A stretch of 64,000 nucleotides of DNA from NCBI GenBank assembly GCA_025617745.1, contig CM046870.1, positions 30,275,927-30,339,926 of the forward strand. Reading direction: 5' to 3'. The stretch comes from Heliocidaris erythrogramma. Its lineage: Eukaryota; Echinodermata; Echinoidea; Camarodonta; Echinometridae. The translations under genes were made by a program, and so were the position numbers. Positions within the stretch are counted from its first letter, which is position 1, and every line of letters starts with the position of its first letter. The notes beneath the pieces were generated by a model, which was not told the origin of the DNA, made no database searches, and saw only the letters and a program-made list of their open reading frames with translations. This document shows positions 49,830 to 61,151 of this stretch, one piece after another.

Positions 49830-50129
49830 TCAGAAGCATCATCTCAGTTGCAAGAGAAGATTGCAAAAACTCTGAATGTGGACCAGGAATCTTTGTCACT
49901 AGATCAATCAGAGACAAAATGCACAAAATGTGCAGATCTAGATGAGATGGTGAAAAATATGAAGGAAAAAATTGCAAGTTCCCCAAGACAAAAGAAGCTT
50001 CAGATGTTAACTATGACACCACCAAGTTTGAGTGTACCAAAAACAATGGATGAGTTTGGTGTTTCTGACTACTCAGTCAGGAAAGAAAGAAAGCTGAAGG
50101 CTGATGAAGGAATATTTGCTATGCCTCAG
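49830..50129 (+). CDS. 100-codon open segment in the foldback loop, captured gene fragment
   Basis: Exactly between the two inverted arms lies an uninterrupted frame of 100 codons. It reads SEASSQLQEKIAKTLNVDQE, then KCTKCADLDEMVKNMKEKI, then KKLQMLTMTPPSLSV, FGVSDYSVRKERKLK and DEGIFAMPQ. The last part has the pattern (LTL.P.SWS...FGVS.Y.VRKAR.L....GIL..P) seen in a family of uncharacterised proteins common in marine invertebrates; this is from memory, not a search. It has a CxxC and predicted helices. There is no start codon and no splice donor at its end, so it is probably a captured exon or cDNA piece rather than a gene in itself. Confidence 0.55.
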
Positions 50130-50635
50130 CATAATGATTTCGGCCCCATTTTGGGCCACCATTGCTAAGTCATAGTTAAATAAGAGTGTACAAATGTGAC
50201 ATATTCTTCAAGTACCCATTAAAACCTATCAATATTGTAAATATGATCATGATTGGGATTGGGTTTGTGAGAAAATCAAGTTTGAAGTATGCTATAAAAG
50301 TCACATGTGAGCGCGAATTAGCATTATTTTAATGATTTTGGTCCCTTTTGGGGGGGGGGCACCATTTCAATGTCATAGTCAAATCAGAGTGTACAAATGA
50401 GACATATTCTTCAAGTACTCATAGAAATCTATCAATATTGTAAATATCTTCATGATCAGACTTTGGGTTTGTGAGATAATCAATTTTGAATTATGCTATA
50501 CATGTAAAGTCACACAACGTCGTGAGCGCGAATTACCTATTTTAATGATTTTGGACCCTTTTGGGGGCACTATTTCAAGATCATAGTCGGATTAGAGTGT
50601 ACAAATGTGACATATTCTTCAAGTACTCATTAGAA

Positions 50636-51020
50636 ACTACAATTTTAGTAATGAAGATAACATTTAACAAATTCATAGTGACGAAGCTTTTCGACCTGCA
50701 CTCATCGGGTCACAACGCAGGAATGAGAGAATACAAGAAAATACAAAAGTCAAGGAAGGGTGTGTATAGCGACCCGGGTAGGATCCGGGCACGCTAGAAT
50801 AGACAATGTCATCCGATTAAAGGGTAAAGTCAGAAGTGGTAAGTTCACCGTACAATTTCTATTCTAGCGTGCCCGGATCCTACCCGGGTCGCTATACACA
50901 CCCTTCCTTGACTTTTCTATTTTCTTGTATTCTCTCATTCCTGCGTTGTGACCCGATGAGTGCAGGTCGAAAAGCTTCGTCACTATGAATTTGTTAAATG
51001 TTATCTTTAAGTTTTGTAGT
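50636..51020. mobile_element. small near-perfect palindromic MITE in the right arm of the foldback element
   Basis: Arms of about 150 bp (50653-50802 and 50859-51008) are reverse complements with only a few differences, with ACTACAA / TTGTAGT at the outer ends. It interrupts the ~180-bp tandem units. Equivalent open frames on both strands (ending GVYSDPGRIRAR) are a product of the palindrome. Confidence 0.8.
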
Positions 51021-52129
51021 ACCAATCGTCTGTTTGTAAATTTTAGTAATATATCAACTTGCCCAAGTTTTAGGGTCTGTGAGAAAATCAATTATGAAAT
51101 ATGCTTTGAAGGTCACACATGACCAGAAATTAAGTGTATAATTGTTTTTTGTTGACTTTGAGAAGCGATTTCAAGGTCATTCCCTATAAAACAAACTTAC
51201 AGTAGTATATATTCTTTTAGTACCTATAATATACTACCATAACTGTTAATATCACTATGCTTGGCCTTTTTATCTTGAAGAAATTAACATTTGAAATATG
51301 ATCTTAAGCCCATATGTCAATTTTCTTCGACTTTAATGCGTTTAAGACCATTTTCGACAGTATACATTGGCCATTGAACGTTCCGGACGCAAAATTTCTT
51401 TGGTAACTCGTTAAAATATAGGTAAATGCCTATCCATACACAAGAATTGGTGGTGTTCCGAGATTGGACTAAGGGTGATCCATGACCTTGAACTTGGCTT
51501 ATTTTGAAAATATCCCAAATTTGAGTCTGATTTTTTTTTAGGTTTGTTTAAAGGAGAATTTTCGCGTCAAAATATACGAGATCGATACGAATCAAGATTT
51601 TCTGAGCAAAATTTATCATCTGCTAGCAATACATGGGGGCTGCCATTTTTTGATGTGTACAAGAAGATTTTCTTAATCCAAATGCCTATTAAAAAATTGC
51701 CTTTTTCAAAATTAAAAACCCATTTGAGATTAAAAATATAGAATAGATATGTCAATTTATTTTTAAACTGAAGATTTCCTTATATATTTCTGTTGAAATC
51801 GATATTCGCTTAATAGAAATCTATTTTCTCGATACTGGACGTATGGGACGGAGCAAATTAATTCAAATTTTATGGATGCTTCTTCCCTGAGCATCTATAG
51901 CGGCAAACTATGCATTCACCTGCTTTCGGATAATGGGACTTGAAAAGTCAGAATGCATGCTGCATATATTATGTTCAGCTCTGTTTGGCAAACCCAAGAA
52001 AGTAGATTTTTGTAAAGCAAAACCAGACAATTTAAAAGTATCATAAAGATTTAATTTTTATAATACATGTAAACACCCACTTTATATTTTTCGTCACAGA
52101 TGGGATTTTAGGTAATGAAGAAAATCGGG

Positions 52130-52700
52130 GTCTGCTCGCTAGTCATAAGGACCGCTATTCATAAAAAAAAATTATTCATAAGGACCGCTATTCATAATAA
52201 GACATAAGGGTTGCTATTCATAAGGGTAATTATTCATAAGGACTGCCATTCATAATAAGACATAAGGATCGCTATTCATAATATGGAAAGAGGGTCGCTA
52301 TTCATAATACCAAATCAGGGTCGTTAATCATAAGGGTCCCTATTCATAATACGAAAATAGGGTCGCTATTCATAAAGGTCGCTATTCATAAAGGTCAATA
52401 TTCATAAGGGTCGCTATTCATAATCACAGAATAGGGTCGCTATTCATAATAACATAAGAGGGTCGCTATTCATAATCGGAGAAGAGGGTCGCTATTCATA
52501 ATCGGATAAGAGGGTCGCTATTCATAATCACAAAAGAGGGTCGCTATTCATAATCACATAAGAGGGTCGCTATTCATAATCGGAGAAGAGGGTCGCTATT
52601 CATAATCACAAAAGAGGGTCGCTATTCATAATCACAGAAGAGGGTCGCTATTCATAATCGGAGAAGAGGGTCGCTATTCATAATCAAAGAAGAGGGTTGT
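52130..52700 (+). repeat. tandem array of GGTCGCTATTCATAAT units, left
   Basis: About 20 units of 24-30 bp: GGTCGCTATTCATAAT followed by a variable piece such as CACAGAAGAG or CGGAGAAGAG. The outer units are shorter and more diverged. Confidence 0.95.
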
Positions 52701-54173
52701 CATTTAAATCAAATAAGAAAGGGATATGGAGGAAGGACAACCCAAGGCCCAACGGTATTGTATTTAAGAAAGCTCTATACAATGCATTTCCGGTTTTTGT
52801 CAAATATATCCCTATTTTCTAAAAAAGTGAACTATATTTATCAATACTCCCCACACTTTGAAAGGCGCTTTGCCAGTGCCTTAATAATTAAAAAAACGAT
52901 GTCTAATCCATACATCTACATGGGAGAAGAGGACCCCCCCCCCCCCCCCCCCCCCCCCATCCACACACCCACATACACGGAGACATGTGCTTTGTTTTGA
53001 ATATTGGAGTGTCATTGCCACACCTATTTTAGAGTTAGGGGAAGTACTGGTTGTCTATTTATGTACCCTTTTCGTTCTTTCTTTTTTCTTTTTCCTCCTC
53101 CTCTCTCTCTCTCTCTCTCTCTTCCTCTTTCCTTCCTTTTCCAGCTTCTTGTTTCTTTGTTTCTGCATGGACCTCTTGCTTGTACTCTTATTTCCTTTTG
53201 TATACTGTTTACGTAGATTTATCATGGAATAATTATTGTCATGCCTCTTTCTCAATGTGTTAATATATTTTTGATACATGTGCATTAATATATTTTTCTG
53301 AATTCATTCTTATCCATCACGTGCAATTTTTTATGCTTGAAATTGGGAAATCAGATTGTAACACAATTTGTATCCTTGTTGCATGACAATAAATGAATCA
53401 CTGAATCATCCAGATCCTCCCGTTTCTCAACTCCTGTGAAGACCTAATCCTTAGCCTTTATCTCAAGTTCCAGCAATCGTCCATTTTGGGGGAGATGAGG
53501 GGAAAGTTGGGCGGGGAGGAGGGAGGGGGGGGGTGGGATTCTCGTAGGGGGTATTTGTCCTGGAGATTAGTTGTAGGGGTAGTTGTCCGGATACGGGCTT
53601 AGAAATTGCCGCGAAAAATTTGTTTTCGTTTTTATTTTGGGGTGGGATAGTAATATTTTCATAATACGTGATTTTAGTAACGTACAATTCATTGGCATCT
53701 ACCGTTTTTACAGTGTGCCCCTGTTTATGGGCATGGATGGGAATGAAGTATGCCCTCCCACGGTTGGGACTTTCAAATTTCCCCGAGTTAAAAATCACCT
53801 CTCAGAGCATTTGAGTGCATGTTCTTTCATGGTAATTACTAACTTATTTATTTCATTTTATTCTTTGAAATCTTTATTAAAAATCATGACAAAAATTATC
53901 ACCATGTTGATCGATCGTGATCCTATGAATAATAATCATCATGGTCATCCTCCTCCTCCTCCTCCTCCTGATCATATTATTTGATCATGTCATTTATTGA
54001 AGGTGAATTATGGCGGGGGGATGATACAAGCCAATCCTACAGGCCACCCCCCCCCCCCATTACAAGGGCATGCGCATCATGTATTTTCTATGTTTGTTTG
54101 ATCTTAATTCAATTCTATCAAATTTATTCCCATTTCTTTATACTGTAAACAACCACAGGACCAACGGCTTTAA

Positions 54174-54855
54174 CCCTAACAGAGCCGGGTTATTTTAGAC
54201 CCATCTCACAGCCGGGGGTGGGGGCTGATTCCGCCCCCTAAGATCTCGGCCGTCCACCGCGCATTCGCAACGAAAATCGGCACACACGTCGCCGACCACG
54301 TAATCTACAAAACTGTATAGTCAATTTCTCCAAAAAATTTAATAACTAATTAATTATGCTAATTTATGCATAAAATTAATTTGCTCTAATTAATTAATTA
54401 AAGCCCCATAACTGCTAATTTTTGGTATAGAGACTCTTTGTCAGATTCTGATCAAATAAACCGGTAAAAATCCTTTTTTTCTTATGTTTTTTATTGTTTT
54501 TTCGATGGAATTTGTCGGCGACACTATTTTAATCCTAAACAACATAAAATTAATTCTTTTTAAACAGTAAAAGTAAAAATAATGAAACATTTATGAATTT
54601 TAGCTGGAAACACAATTTGGATTGGATTTGTACACGAAATCACGTTTTTGAACAATTTTGGGTCTGACATGCACTTACGAAATGTTGGGTAACTCCGGAA
54701 CCGCACGCGCGGACATCACAAATTTGGTCTCAAAAGTTGCGCAAGACTTGAAAGAAAAAAGTAGTGAAGCGGCGTGGTGACTGCTTTTCGCAATGCGAAC
54801 ATATTACGCGAAACGTCGAGGGGGGGGGGGGAATCCACCCCCGGGCCTATTAGGG
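54174..54855. mobile_element. piggyBac-like MITE (TTAA-CCCTAA ends)
   Basis: TTAA (54170-54173) then CCCTAACAGAGCCGGG at the left; CCCGGGCCTATTAGGG then TTAA (54856-54859) at the right. TTAA target plus CCC-starting ends is the piggyBac signature. 682 bp, no ORF. It lies inside the 5.3-kb element. Confidence 0.8.
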
Positions 54856-55029
54856 TTAAGTCCTCTCCGAGGGACTTGAGGTTAATGTCTTACCAAAGGA
54901 CATGAGTGCATCCTGGTTTCAAACACGCATCCTTCAGTTACAAAGCCACTGTTCGACCTCTGAGCTATCTCGCCTATCTCTGAGGATTATGGACATGATA
55001 GAACAACATCTGGTGGCAACACCTACTAC

Positions 55030-55480
55030 AGCACCCCCCCCCCCCCCCTCCGCCACCCGCACACAGACTATGCCATTTATGAATTGCTTTGACGAAAATT
55101 GTCAGTACTATGTGCTTGTACCGAAACAAGATAGGTAGAATAGCGCAACGTGATCGGACTGATGGGGGGGGGGGGGGTTGACACAGGCGTAGCCAGGATT
55201 TTTCAATATGGGGCGTTTGTGAGCCCGCGAAGCGTGCCAATTTGGTGATGAGCACTCTTTGCGTGCTCCCCAGGGGGATGGATGCAGGGAGGGGGAGATT
55301 CCCCCATAGAGTTGTTAGGGGTATGTAACTATATGGTTTCCCCCTCCCGTGCGAAAGCTCTGACGTTTTATAGCAAATCTGAGATAAAGATAATGGCTCG
55401 TCGCAATACTGCACTGTATGTAACAGGGGTGGGTGCATGGAGAGGGGGGGGGGGGGGGTCCCTCAGACGTTTTGTAGCAA
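55030..55480. repeat. poly-C / poly-G tracts and duplicated GATAAAG...GCTCGT blocks
   Basis: Poly-C at 55034-55047, poly-G at 55164-55177 and 55444-55458. A block with TAGCAAATCTGAGATAAAGATAATGGCTCGT-type sequence (conserved in short pieces) is repeated at about 55372 and 55477. Reading frames here are compositional. Confidence 0.6.
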
Positions 55481-55874
55481 ATTTGAGAGAAAGATAAAGG
55501 CTCGTACATTTAGCACCTCCTTTTAGGCGGAAAGTTAGTTCGACACCCACGCAATGCTGCACTGCATGTATCAGGGGTGGATGCATGGATGGGGAATTAC
55601 TTCCCCCTCCCCACGGGAAGCGCGAATACTGACGCAAATTTCGTAGCTTTTATCGTTCTCTTCCTCCGCTTCCTCACGCTTTTTCGCTCTCGCCTGTTTT
55701 TAAGGGGTGTATTTGTTTCATCGCCCGTCCCCATATTGGCTCGACACAGCCGTGGGGTGTCTACATCCCATCCAATATTATTATTTTTGTTCTTTCATAT
55801 TTGAGTGTTCATTGAACAATGAAAATCATATTATAATATTTGACAAATAATCCTAACCCTAACCTATTCTTCGA

Positions 55875-56600
55875 TTATGAACAGCGCCCCTCTTTCGTGA
55901 TTGTGAATAGCGACCCTCTTCTTTGATTATGATTAGCGAACCCTCATCTTCGATTATGAATAGCGACCCTCATCTGTGATTATGAATAGCGACCCTCTAC
56001 TTCGATTATGAATAGCGACACTCTTCTCTGATTATGAATAGCGACCCTCTTCTTCGATTATGAATAGCGACCCTCTTCTGTGATTATGAATAGCGACCCT
56101 CTTCTTTGATTATGAATAGCGACCCTCTTCTGTGATTATGAATAGCGACCCTCTTCTCCGATTATGAATAGCGACCCTCTTCTCTGATTATGAATAGCGA
56201 CCCTCTTCTCCGATTATGAATAGCGACCCTTATGAATATTGACCGTTATGAATAGCGACCCTTATGAATATTGACCTTTATGAATAGCGACCCTTATGAT
56301 TAACGACCCCGATTTGGTATTATGAATAGCGACCCTGTATCTGTATTATGTATAGCGACCCTTATGACTTATTATGAATAGCGGCCCTTATGAGTAATGA
56401 CCCTTTTCTTCGATTATGAATAGCGACCCTCTTCTCATATTATGAATAGCAATCCTTATGAATAATGCTCCTTATGAGTTTATGAATAGTGACCCCCTTT
56501 TCGCTTTATGAATAGCGACCCTACAGGTATAGGAAATTACACGTTATGACTAGCGGTCCTTATGAGCCACTGATCCTTATGACTAGCGGTCCTTATGACT
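55875..56600 (-). repeat. tandem array of GGTCGCTATTCATAAT units, right (inverted)
   Basis: Reverse-complement version of the left array (ATTATGAATAGCGACC + CTCTTCT...). Longer than the left by about 150 bp. Unit variants occur in similar order from the centre outward, ending with ACTAGCGGTCCTTATG. Confidence 0.95.
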
Positions 56601-57324
56601 AGCGAGGTTACCCCAGAAAATCAATTTAGGTCTTGGATTCAAAATATCTTCCTGACTGGAACATTTCTCAATGGTTCATGTACAACTCCAAATCAGCAAG
56701 AAAATGGCAGCCCCCATGTAAATGAGTAGGAGACGATACCGGGTGCTGGAATATCTTTATTTATACCCTTTTCTGATATCTTATTAGAAAATGATTTAGG
56801 CCAGTAAGTAGGAATATATTACACCTTCCAATATAAGTAAATTTGTAATCAGGGGTTAATTTTCCTTTAATTACTAAAAGTATTAAAATATAAAAAATAT
56901 TGGGTCCTAAGCTTATTTGATTTTGAAGCTATGAACCTCCAAACATACACTTGAAATCACAGATTTTACAGTTCACGCCATTTTCGGTGACCTTGTACAC
57001 AAAAACGGAGAATCGTATTTGTGTCATGATTATTTTTTTTTGTAAAGGGCATAAAGTTCTCACAATATCCAGACAATGAGATCTCTGTGTGAAGAATTTT
57101 GGCTACAGTTGTCAATCAAAAATGCATAAATTCAATTAGCCCTATTGGTTTGTCCGTGCATTGGTTGCTAGGCGAGGCCATATCTTAGCAACCGTTTGAC
57201 CTTGGGGCAAAATATTTTGGAGTTTTCCGTCAGACACTTGGGGGAACATTTGGTGCGAGTTTAAAGAAAATCGAAGAGGGTCAGGTGACACCCATCCGTT
57301 GATTTGACGTGGATTGACCCAAGC

Positions 57325-58440
57325 ATAGAGTCTCACCTTTAAATATTAATTTCTTCTTCATCCGCCTTTATCTCATTGAAAGACAAATATTACAGTACTT
57401 ACACACAAAATAAAAGTTACCGTTTACAAGCTTTAATAACTATTTTTTGTGTCAATCCTTCCATGATTGAATATCTATGTCCTATAAAATGATGAGAAAG
57501 TAACATTCATCAACTTCAATAGAGGAATACAAGTACAACATTCCAAAGACAATAGTGGAAATACATAGTGAAATAAAATGTGTTTAAAAGTCTACATGTG
57601 ATATTATTATATATTTTTCTGCATTATTTCTTTACGAAAATCATCACTGATATCATTTCTAGATAAAGAGTAGGAAAGATATGTTTATTGCACTTTAGAA
57701 TAATTAAATAATAATAATAATAAAAAAAACATAATTAGTTTTATTAAAATCAGTATAAGTAATTTCAGACTGTTTTTTTTTAATTTAGAAACAATGTTGG
57801 CGAAGTAAAAAAATTTTGAGGCCGCCTCAATTTATTTTTTATTTTTTATTTTTAAAAAAAAGAGAAAAAAAATATTTTAAAAACATCGAAAAATCCTGAA
57901 AATCAGTGCCTGCAGCAATCGTGTATGTTATAATTCATGGTTTCATTTCAAATTGGGTTTCAATAACAGGAAAACCATACATGTCACAAATCACAATTAC
58001 ACTTTTACATGATGCTAGAGTAGTATTGGATAATTGACTGAATTTAAAACTTCCAAAGCAATTTTGTATTCAAATGTGCATAGGAATTGTTGCCTTTATC
58101 AGGAACATGTGGACATACATTGCATTGTACACAAGTGCATTTAGTTTATATTGTTTGATTTCAGTTTTTTGTTCATTCGGGAGTTTTACTCTGATGAGAG
58201 CAAGAATTTTTGTAGTACCAAACATTTTTTTCATTTTGGACTATAAACTGAATTTGATATGGTGCTAACACTATTAAAAGCATTGTAAATATGTTCAGGT
58301 CTTGTGTGACATACAGTGTCTCCATTATTTTGATGTTTCGTGTGATTGGGGAAAACCTATGGAATTGACAAAAATCTCAGATGGCAGCCATCTTGAAAAA
58401 TAACCAAATAAAAATAAAAAGGCCCTCTTTTTCAATTTTT
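57325..58440. other. no gene seen
   Basis: AT-rich DNA with A/T homopolymers (57720-57880). No exon, RNA gene or recognisable repeat could be supported. Confidence 0.5.
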
Positions 58441-58475
58441 TCAAAAACCCGGACGAGAAACATATATATTATTTT

Positions 58476-58671
58476 ACTTGGCCAAGAGATAAGTTTAAAT
58501 CTGCCCTTAAAGCACACCTATTCCAACCGATAAAAAGATGAAAAGAACTCGTTAACTTAATTTCTCCATGCTTTTTTTTCCCCTTTTTCTTCCAAAGCAC
58601 ATGGAGAAATACTAATGTAATGTATTATGCTCTGTATAAAAATGGTTTATTATTATTATTATTATTATTAC
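58476..58671 (+). pseudogene. 3' end of a non-LTR retrotransposon with ATT-repeat tail
   Basis: TWPRDKFKSALKAHLFQPIKR followed by a stop (58539-58541) matches the usual C-terminal FK..LK.HLF pattern of LINE ORF2. After about 100 bp comes an (ATT)n tail (58648-58671), typical of a LINE 3' end. Everything upstream is lost, i.e. a 5'-truncated insertion. Confidence 0.7.
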
Positions 58672-58679
58672 AGTTGTAG

Positions 58680-59515
58680 TCATGACAAATTATCTTCAAA
58701 CATCGACAATGGACTAATAGGCCAAACACATTGGTTTATTGCTGCTCATCTTGTGATTTATAAACATGAAAATAATCTAATTATCTATTTGACCTTTATA
58801 GATAAATGTCTTAAAAAACCCTTTTAAAAGAAGCTTTAGTTCCAAAGAACATATATGTAGAGACATATTTAGGGGGAACTTCCGGCTCCCCCTTTTTTTG
58901 CTTGTCAGAATTTTTTTTTTTAATGACAAAGAAAGCCCAAAATGTGTGATAAACTTTTTTTTTTCCTTGTCAAAAAAGTTTCTGATATTTGTAACCCCCT
59001 TATACAAACTCCTGGAACCACCCCTGCATAATTGTAACCTCTCTACAAAGGTATGTAGGGTTGTAGTCCAACTTGAAGCAGATAAAGGCGAGTGTTACCC
59101 AAGTATCTAAAGACTGGCCATATCGAGCAGATCATTGCTGGTGATCCAGGCTCTGCAGTCTGGAAAGATGAGAAAAATATAACACAATTTTGATAAATGA
59201 GTTCATGGGTAATTAAGCAAAAAACAGCGCTCTTTCATTTCATTCTATAACTTTCATATTTTATGATTATATCAGTTATTTACAATGCTTATTCAAATAA
59301 AGTACAAAGATTAATTTTATAAAAATGTTTTCAAACATAATGACTTAAAACCATTTATCTACCCCTCCCCCCCCCCCAAAAAAAAAAAAAGAAAAGAAAA
59401 ATAATGACGGCATTGTCTTTGTTGCTCATTTAAATTTTCAGAATTGGTAAGATGAGTATTACACACTTGTTTTAAAGACTATTACAATTGATGTTATTTT
59501 GTGTTCACTTTTTGT
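58680..59515. other. no gene seen
   Basis: AT-rich, with poly-T and poly-A stretches and a block ending CTCCTGGAACCACCCCTGCA, the kind of end seen in many degraded repeats. No exon supported. Confidence 0.4.
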
Positions 59516-59518
59516 AGA

Positions 59519-60460
59519 GGTGAAAATGAAAAACAGTAGGAATGTTATAATAGGAGTCATTGACCGCCTCCACAATGTCGCCATGAAGACTTTTTAAGAG
59601 ACATGCAAAATATCTTACAAAGTCCTTTAATCCAAAATAAACACCGTTTCATAATGGGTGACTTTAATGTTAACTTGTTGCAGCCGAATGCACAAGGATT
59701 TTCTCACGATTTTCTAGAACTAATTCTTTCAGCTTCTTTTTTACCCACCATATCCAAACCTACAAGAGTAACAGGCCAGTCCGCCACTTTTTTTTTTGAT
59801 AATATTTTTACTAGTATGCCTTCACCACAAGAATGAGGAATCATCATATCGGATAGATCTGATCATTACCCAATTTTTTGTAAAACTAATCTTTTGGACA
59901 CACCAGGCGAACGATGTACCCCCAAAATTAAATCTCGTAGATTAAATGCTGAAAATATGGAACGTCTCAACGAGAATTTAAGTTCAGTTGACTGGCAACG
60001 AATTTATAATGCGGAGGATGTTAATAAAACTTACAATAATTTTATAGGTATTCTAAACGATGAATTTGATATTTATATACCTTTAAGAGAGCGAGCAAAT
60101 ACATATAAAAAAAATCCTAGGTCACCTTGGGTCACCAAGTCTATTTTAAGATCAATAAACCGAAAGAACAATTTATTTTATAAATACAAAACCAATCCGA
60201 ATGACAAGACCTTAAAAAAATACACTCGCTATAAAAATATTTTGACCAATGTACTGCGTCGTGCAAAAAAACATCATGCTGAACAATTTGAACTTAATTA
60301 ACAAAAAACAATATGAGAAACACATGGAAAATAATAAACAAAACCTTAAACAGAAATAATAAGACACAAATAATAACCAAAATTAGATCCGAGACTAACA
60401 AATATATCGAAGACCCTAAAGCAATGATTTACAGCAATAAATCAATGTATCTACCTATTT
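59519..60460 (+). pseudogene. non-LTR retrotransposon ORF2 fragment (endonuclease C-terminus and linker)
   Basis: Starts in an endonuclease domain (NVIIGVI..., then HRFIMGDFNVNLL and DRSDHYPIF, the GDFN and SDH motifs of APE-type LINE endonucleases). Then come about 130 codons of linker (PRSPWVTKSILRSINRKNNL...) and MRNTWKIINKTLNRNNKTQI, found before the RT domain in CR1/L2-like elements. Broken by a frameshift near 59600, a stop at 59834-59836 and another frameshift near 60300. RT is absent because sequence similarity ends near 60460. Confidence 0.88.
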
Positions 60461-60469
60461 GCTATAGTT

Positions 60470-61150
60470 TCCCAAACTACATGTATGCCGTCATTCAAAA
60501 AAAAAAAGTCAGAAACGCGCATGCCCCTGCCCGCGCTCCCCGTCCACCAATGATGATCGCACAGTCGCCATGCTCTTCCTCTTCCTTTCTCGCCCGTCGG
60601 AGAAGTCACATCTGTGAGCTAAGTCTTAGCCTAATTTGCGAGATTTTTACCTCCAAAAGCGTTTTTGGTTGCTATTCGCAATAAAAATTCCGTGCACCAA
60701 GCTTTTACACACATTTTGGTGTATCGGACTTTTCCTAAGTCAACCTCCTTCACGGTATTTTAATGAAATTATTTTGCCGTTTTTCTTCCCCTTCTGGGCA
60801 TTACTCACAGACGGTGTACTAGTACACTGCATCAGGCTCTTCCCACGTGTCTGTAGGTGGTTGATTTAACGCGCTTAGACAAGCAGTTTAATGAGAACGT
60901 TGTGTTTCTCCGTAATAGGAGTTTATTCCCACTCCGTATTGTGAATTGGTTGTTGTCATATATAGTTCTATATTTGCCTGCTTGTCTTTATTTTCAGCCA
61001 TGTCGAAGTCTCCGTCTCGTACGGCTAGTTTTTCCCCAGTGGGGACTCACCTAGCCTTGGGACGGTTGGCTGCGATAGGTTACATCTCGCACCAATGTTA
61101 TCTTCCCCGGAGCTTCGACTATAGGTAAGTTAGGGCCTGCCTCGTGTGAG
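60470..61150. other. no clear gene; possible 5' part of a DIRS-like element
   Basis: An open piece from ATG 61000 reads MSKSPSRTASFSPVGTHLAL and ends near 61128. It may belong to the DIRS remnant that follows, but it was not recognised. Confidence 0.25.
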
Positions 61151-61151
61151 A

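Larger units (their letters stand above)
51552..56866. mobile_element. TTAA-flanked TU-like element (5.3 kb) with inverted tandem arrays
   Basis: Ends AGGAGAATT / AATTTTCCT are bordered by TTAA (51548-51551, 56867-56870). Joining the flanks gives GGTTTGTTTAATTACTAAAAG-like sequence, which the intact left arm of the host foldback element shows (with TCAA) at 47273-47294. Subterminal CATGGGGGCTGCCATTTT and CTCGCTAGTCATAAGGACCG occur near both ends in inverted orientation. Next inward come the arrays 52130-52700 and 55875-56600, also inverted. The centre (52700-55870) holds poly-C-looped pieces and another insertion but no transposase ORF. Confidence 0.85.
46820..57320. mobile_element. giant foldback (TU-like) element, now 10.5 kb, with nested insertions
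   Basis: The left end GGGTCAATCCACATCAAATC pairs with GATTTGACGTGGATTGACCC at the right end (57320), and the four bases AAGC flank both ends (46816-46819, 57321-57324). The outer left arm (46820-47443) is matched in reverse complement by 51422-51547 plus 56867-57320; the right arm is split by the element 51552-56866. Inside the outer arms lie ~180-bp tandem units (GACTATGACCTTGAAATGG...AATATTGATAG), in one orientation left of 49829 and the opposite orientation right of 50130. The loop between is the open segment 49830-50129. Without the three nested insertions the element would be about 3.1 kb. Arms built of tandem repeats recall sea-urchin TU foldback elements; the family is inferred from architecture only. 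Confidence 0.8.

Noticed and set aside
50561..51091. Similar ORFs on both strands ending GVYSDPGRIRAR
   Set aside because: They are the same sequence read from both arms of a palindrome; no family recognised and no start or splice context.
52130..52700. Regular array considered as a CRISPR
   Set aside because: Animal genome; units are contiguous with no unique spacers of constant length, and an inverted copy exists at 55875-56600 inside a transposable element.
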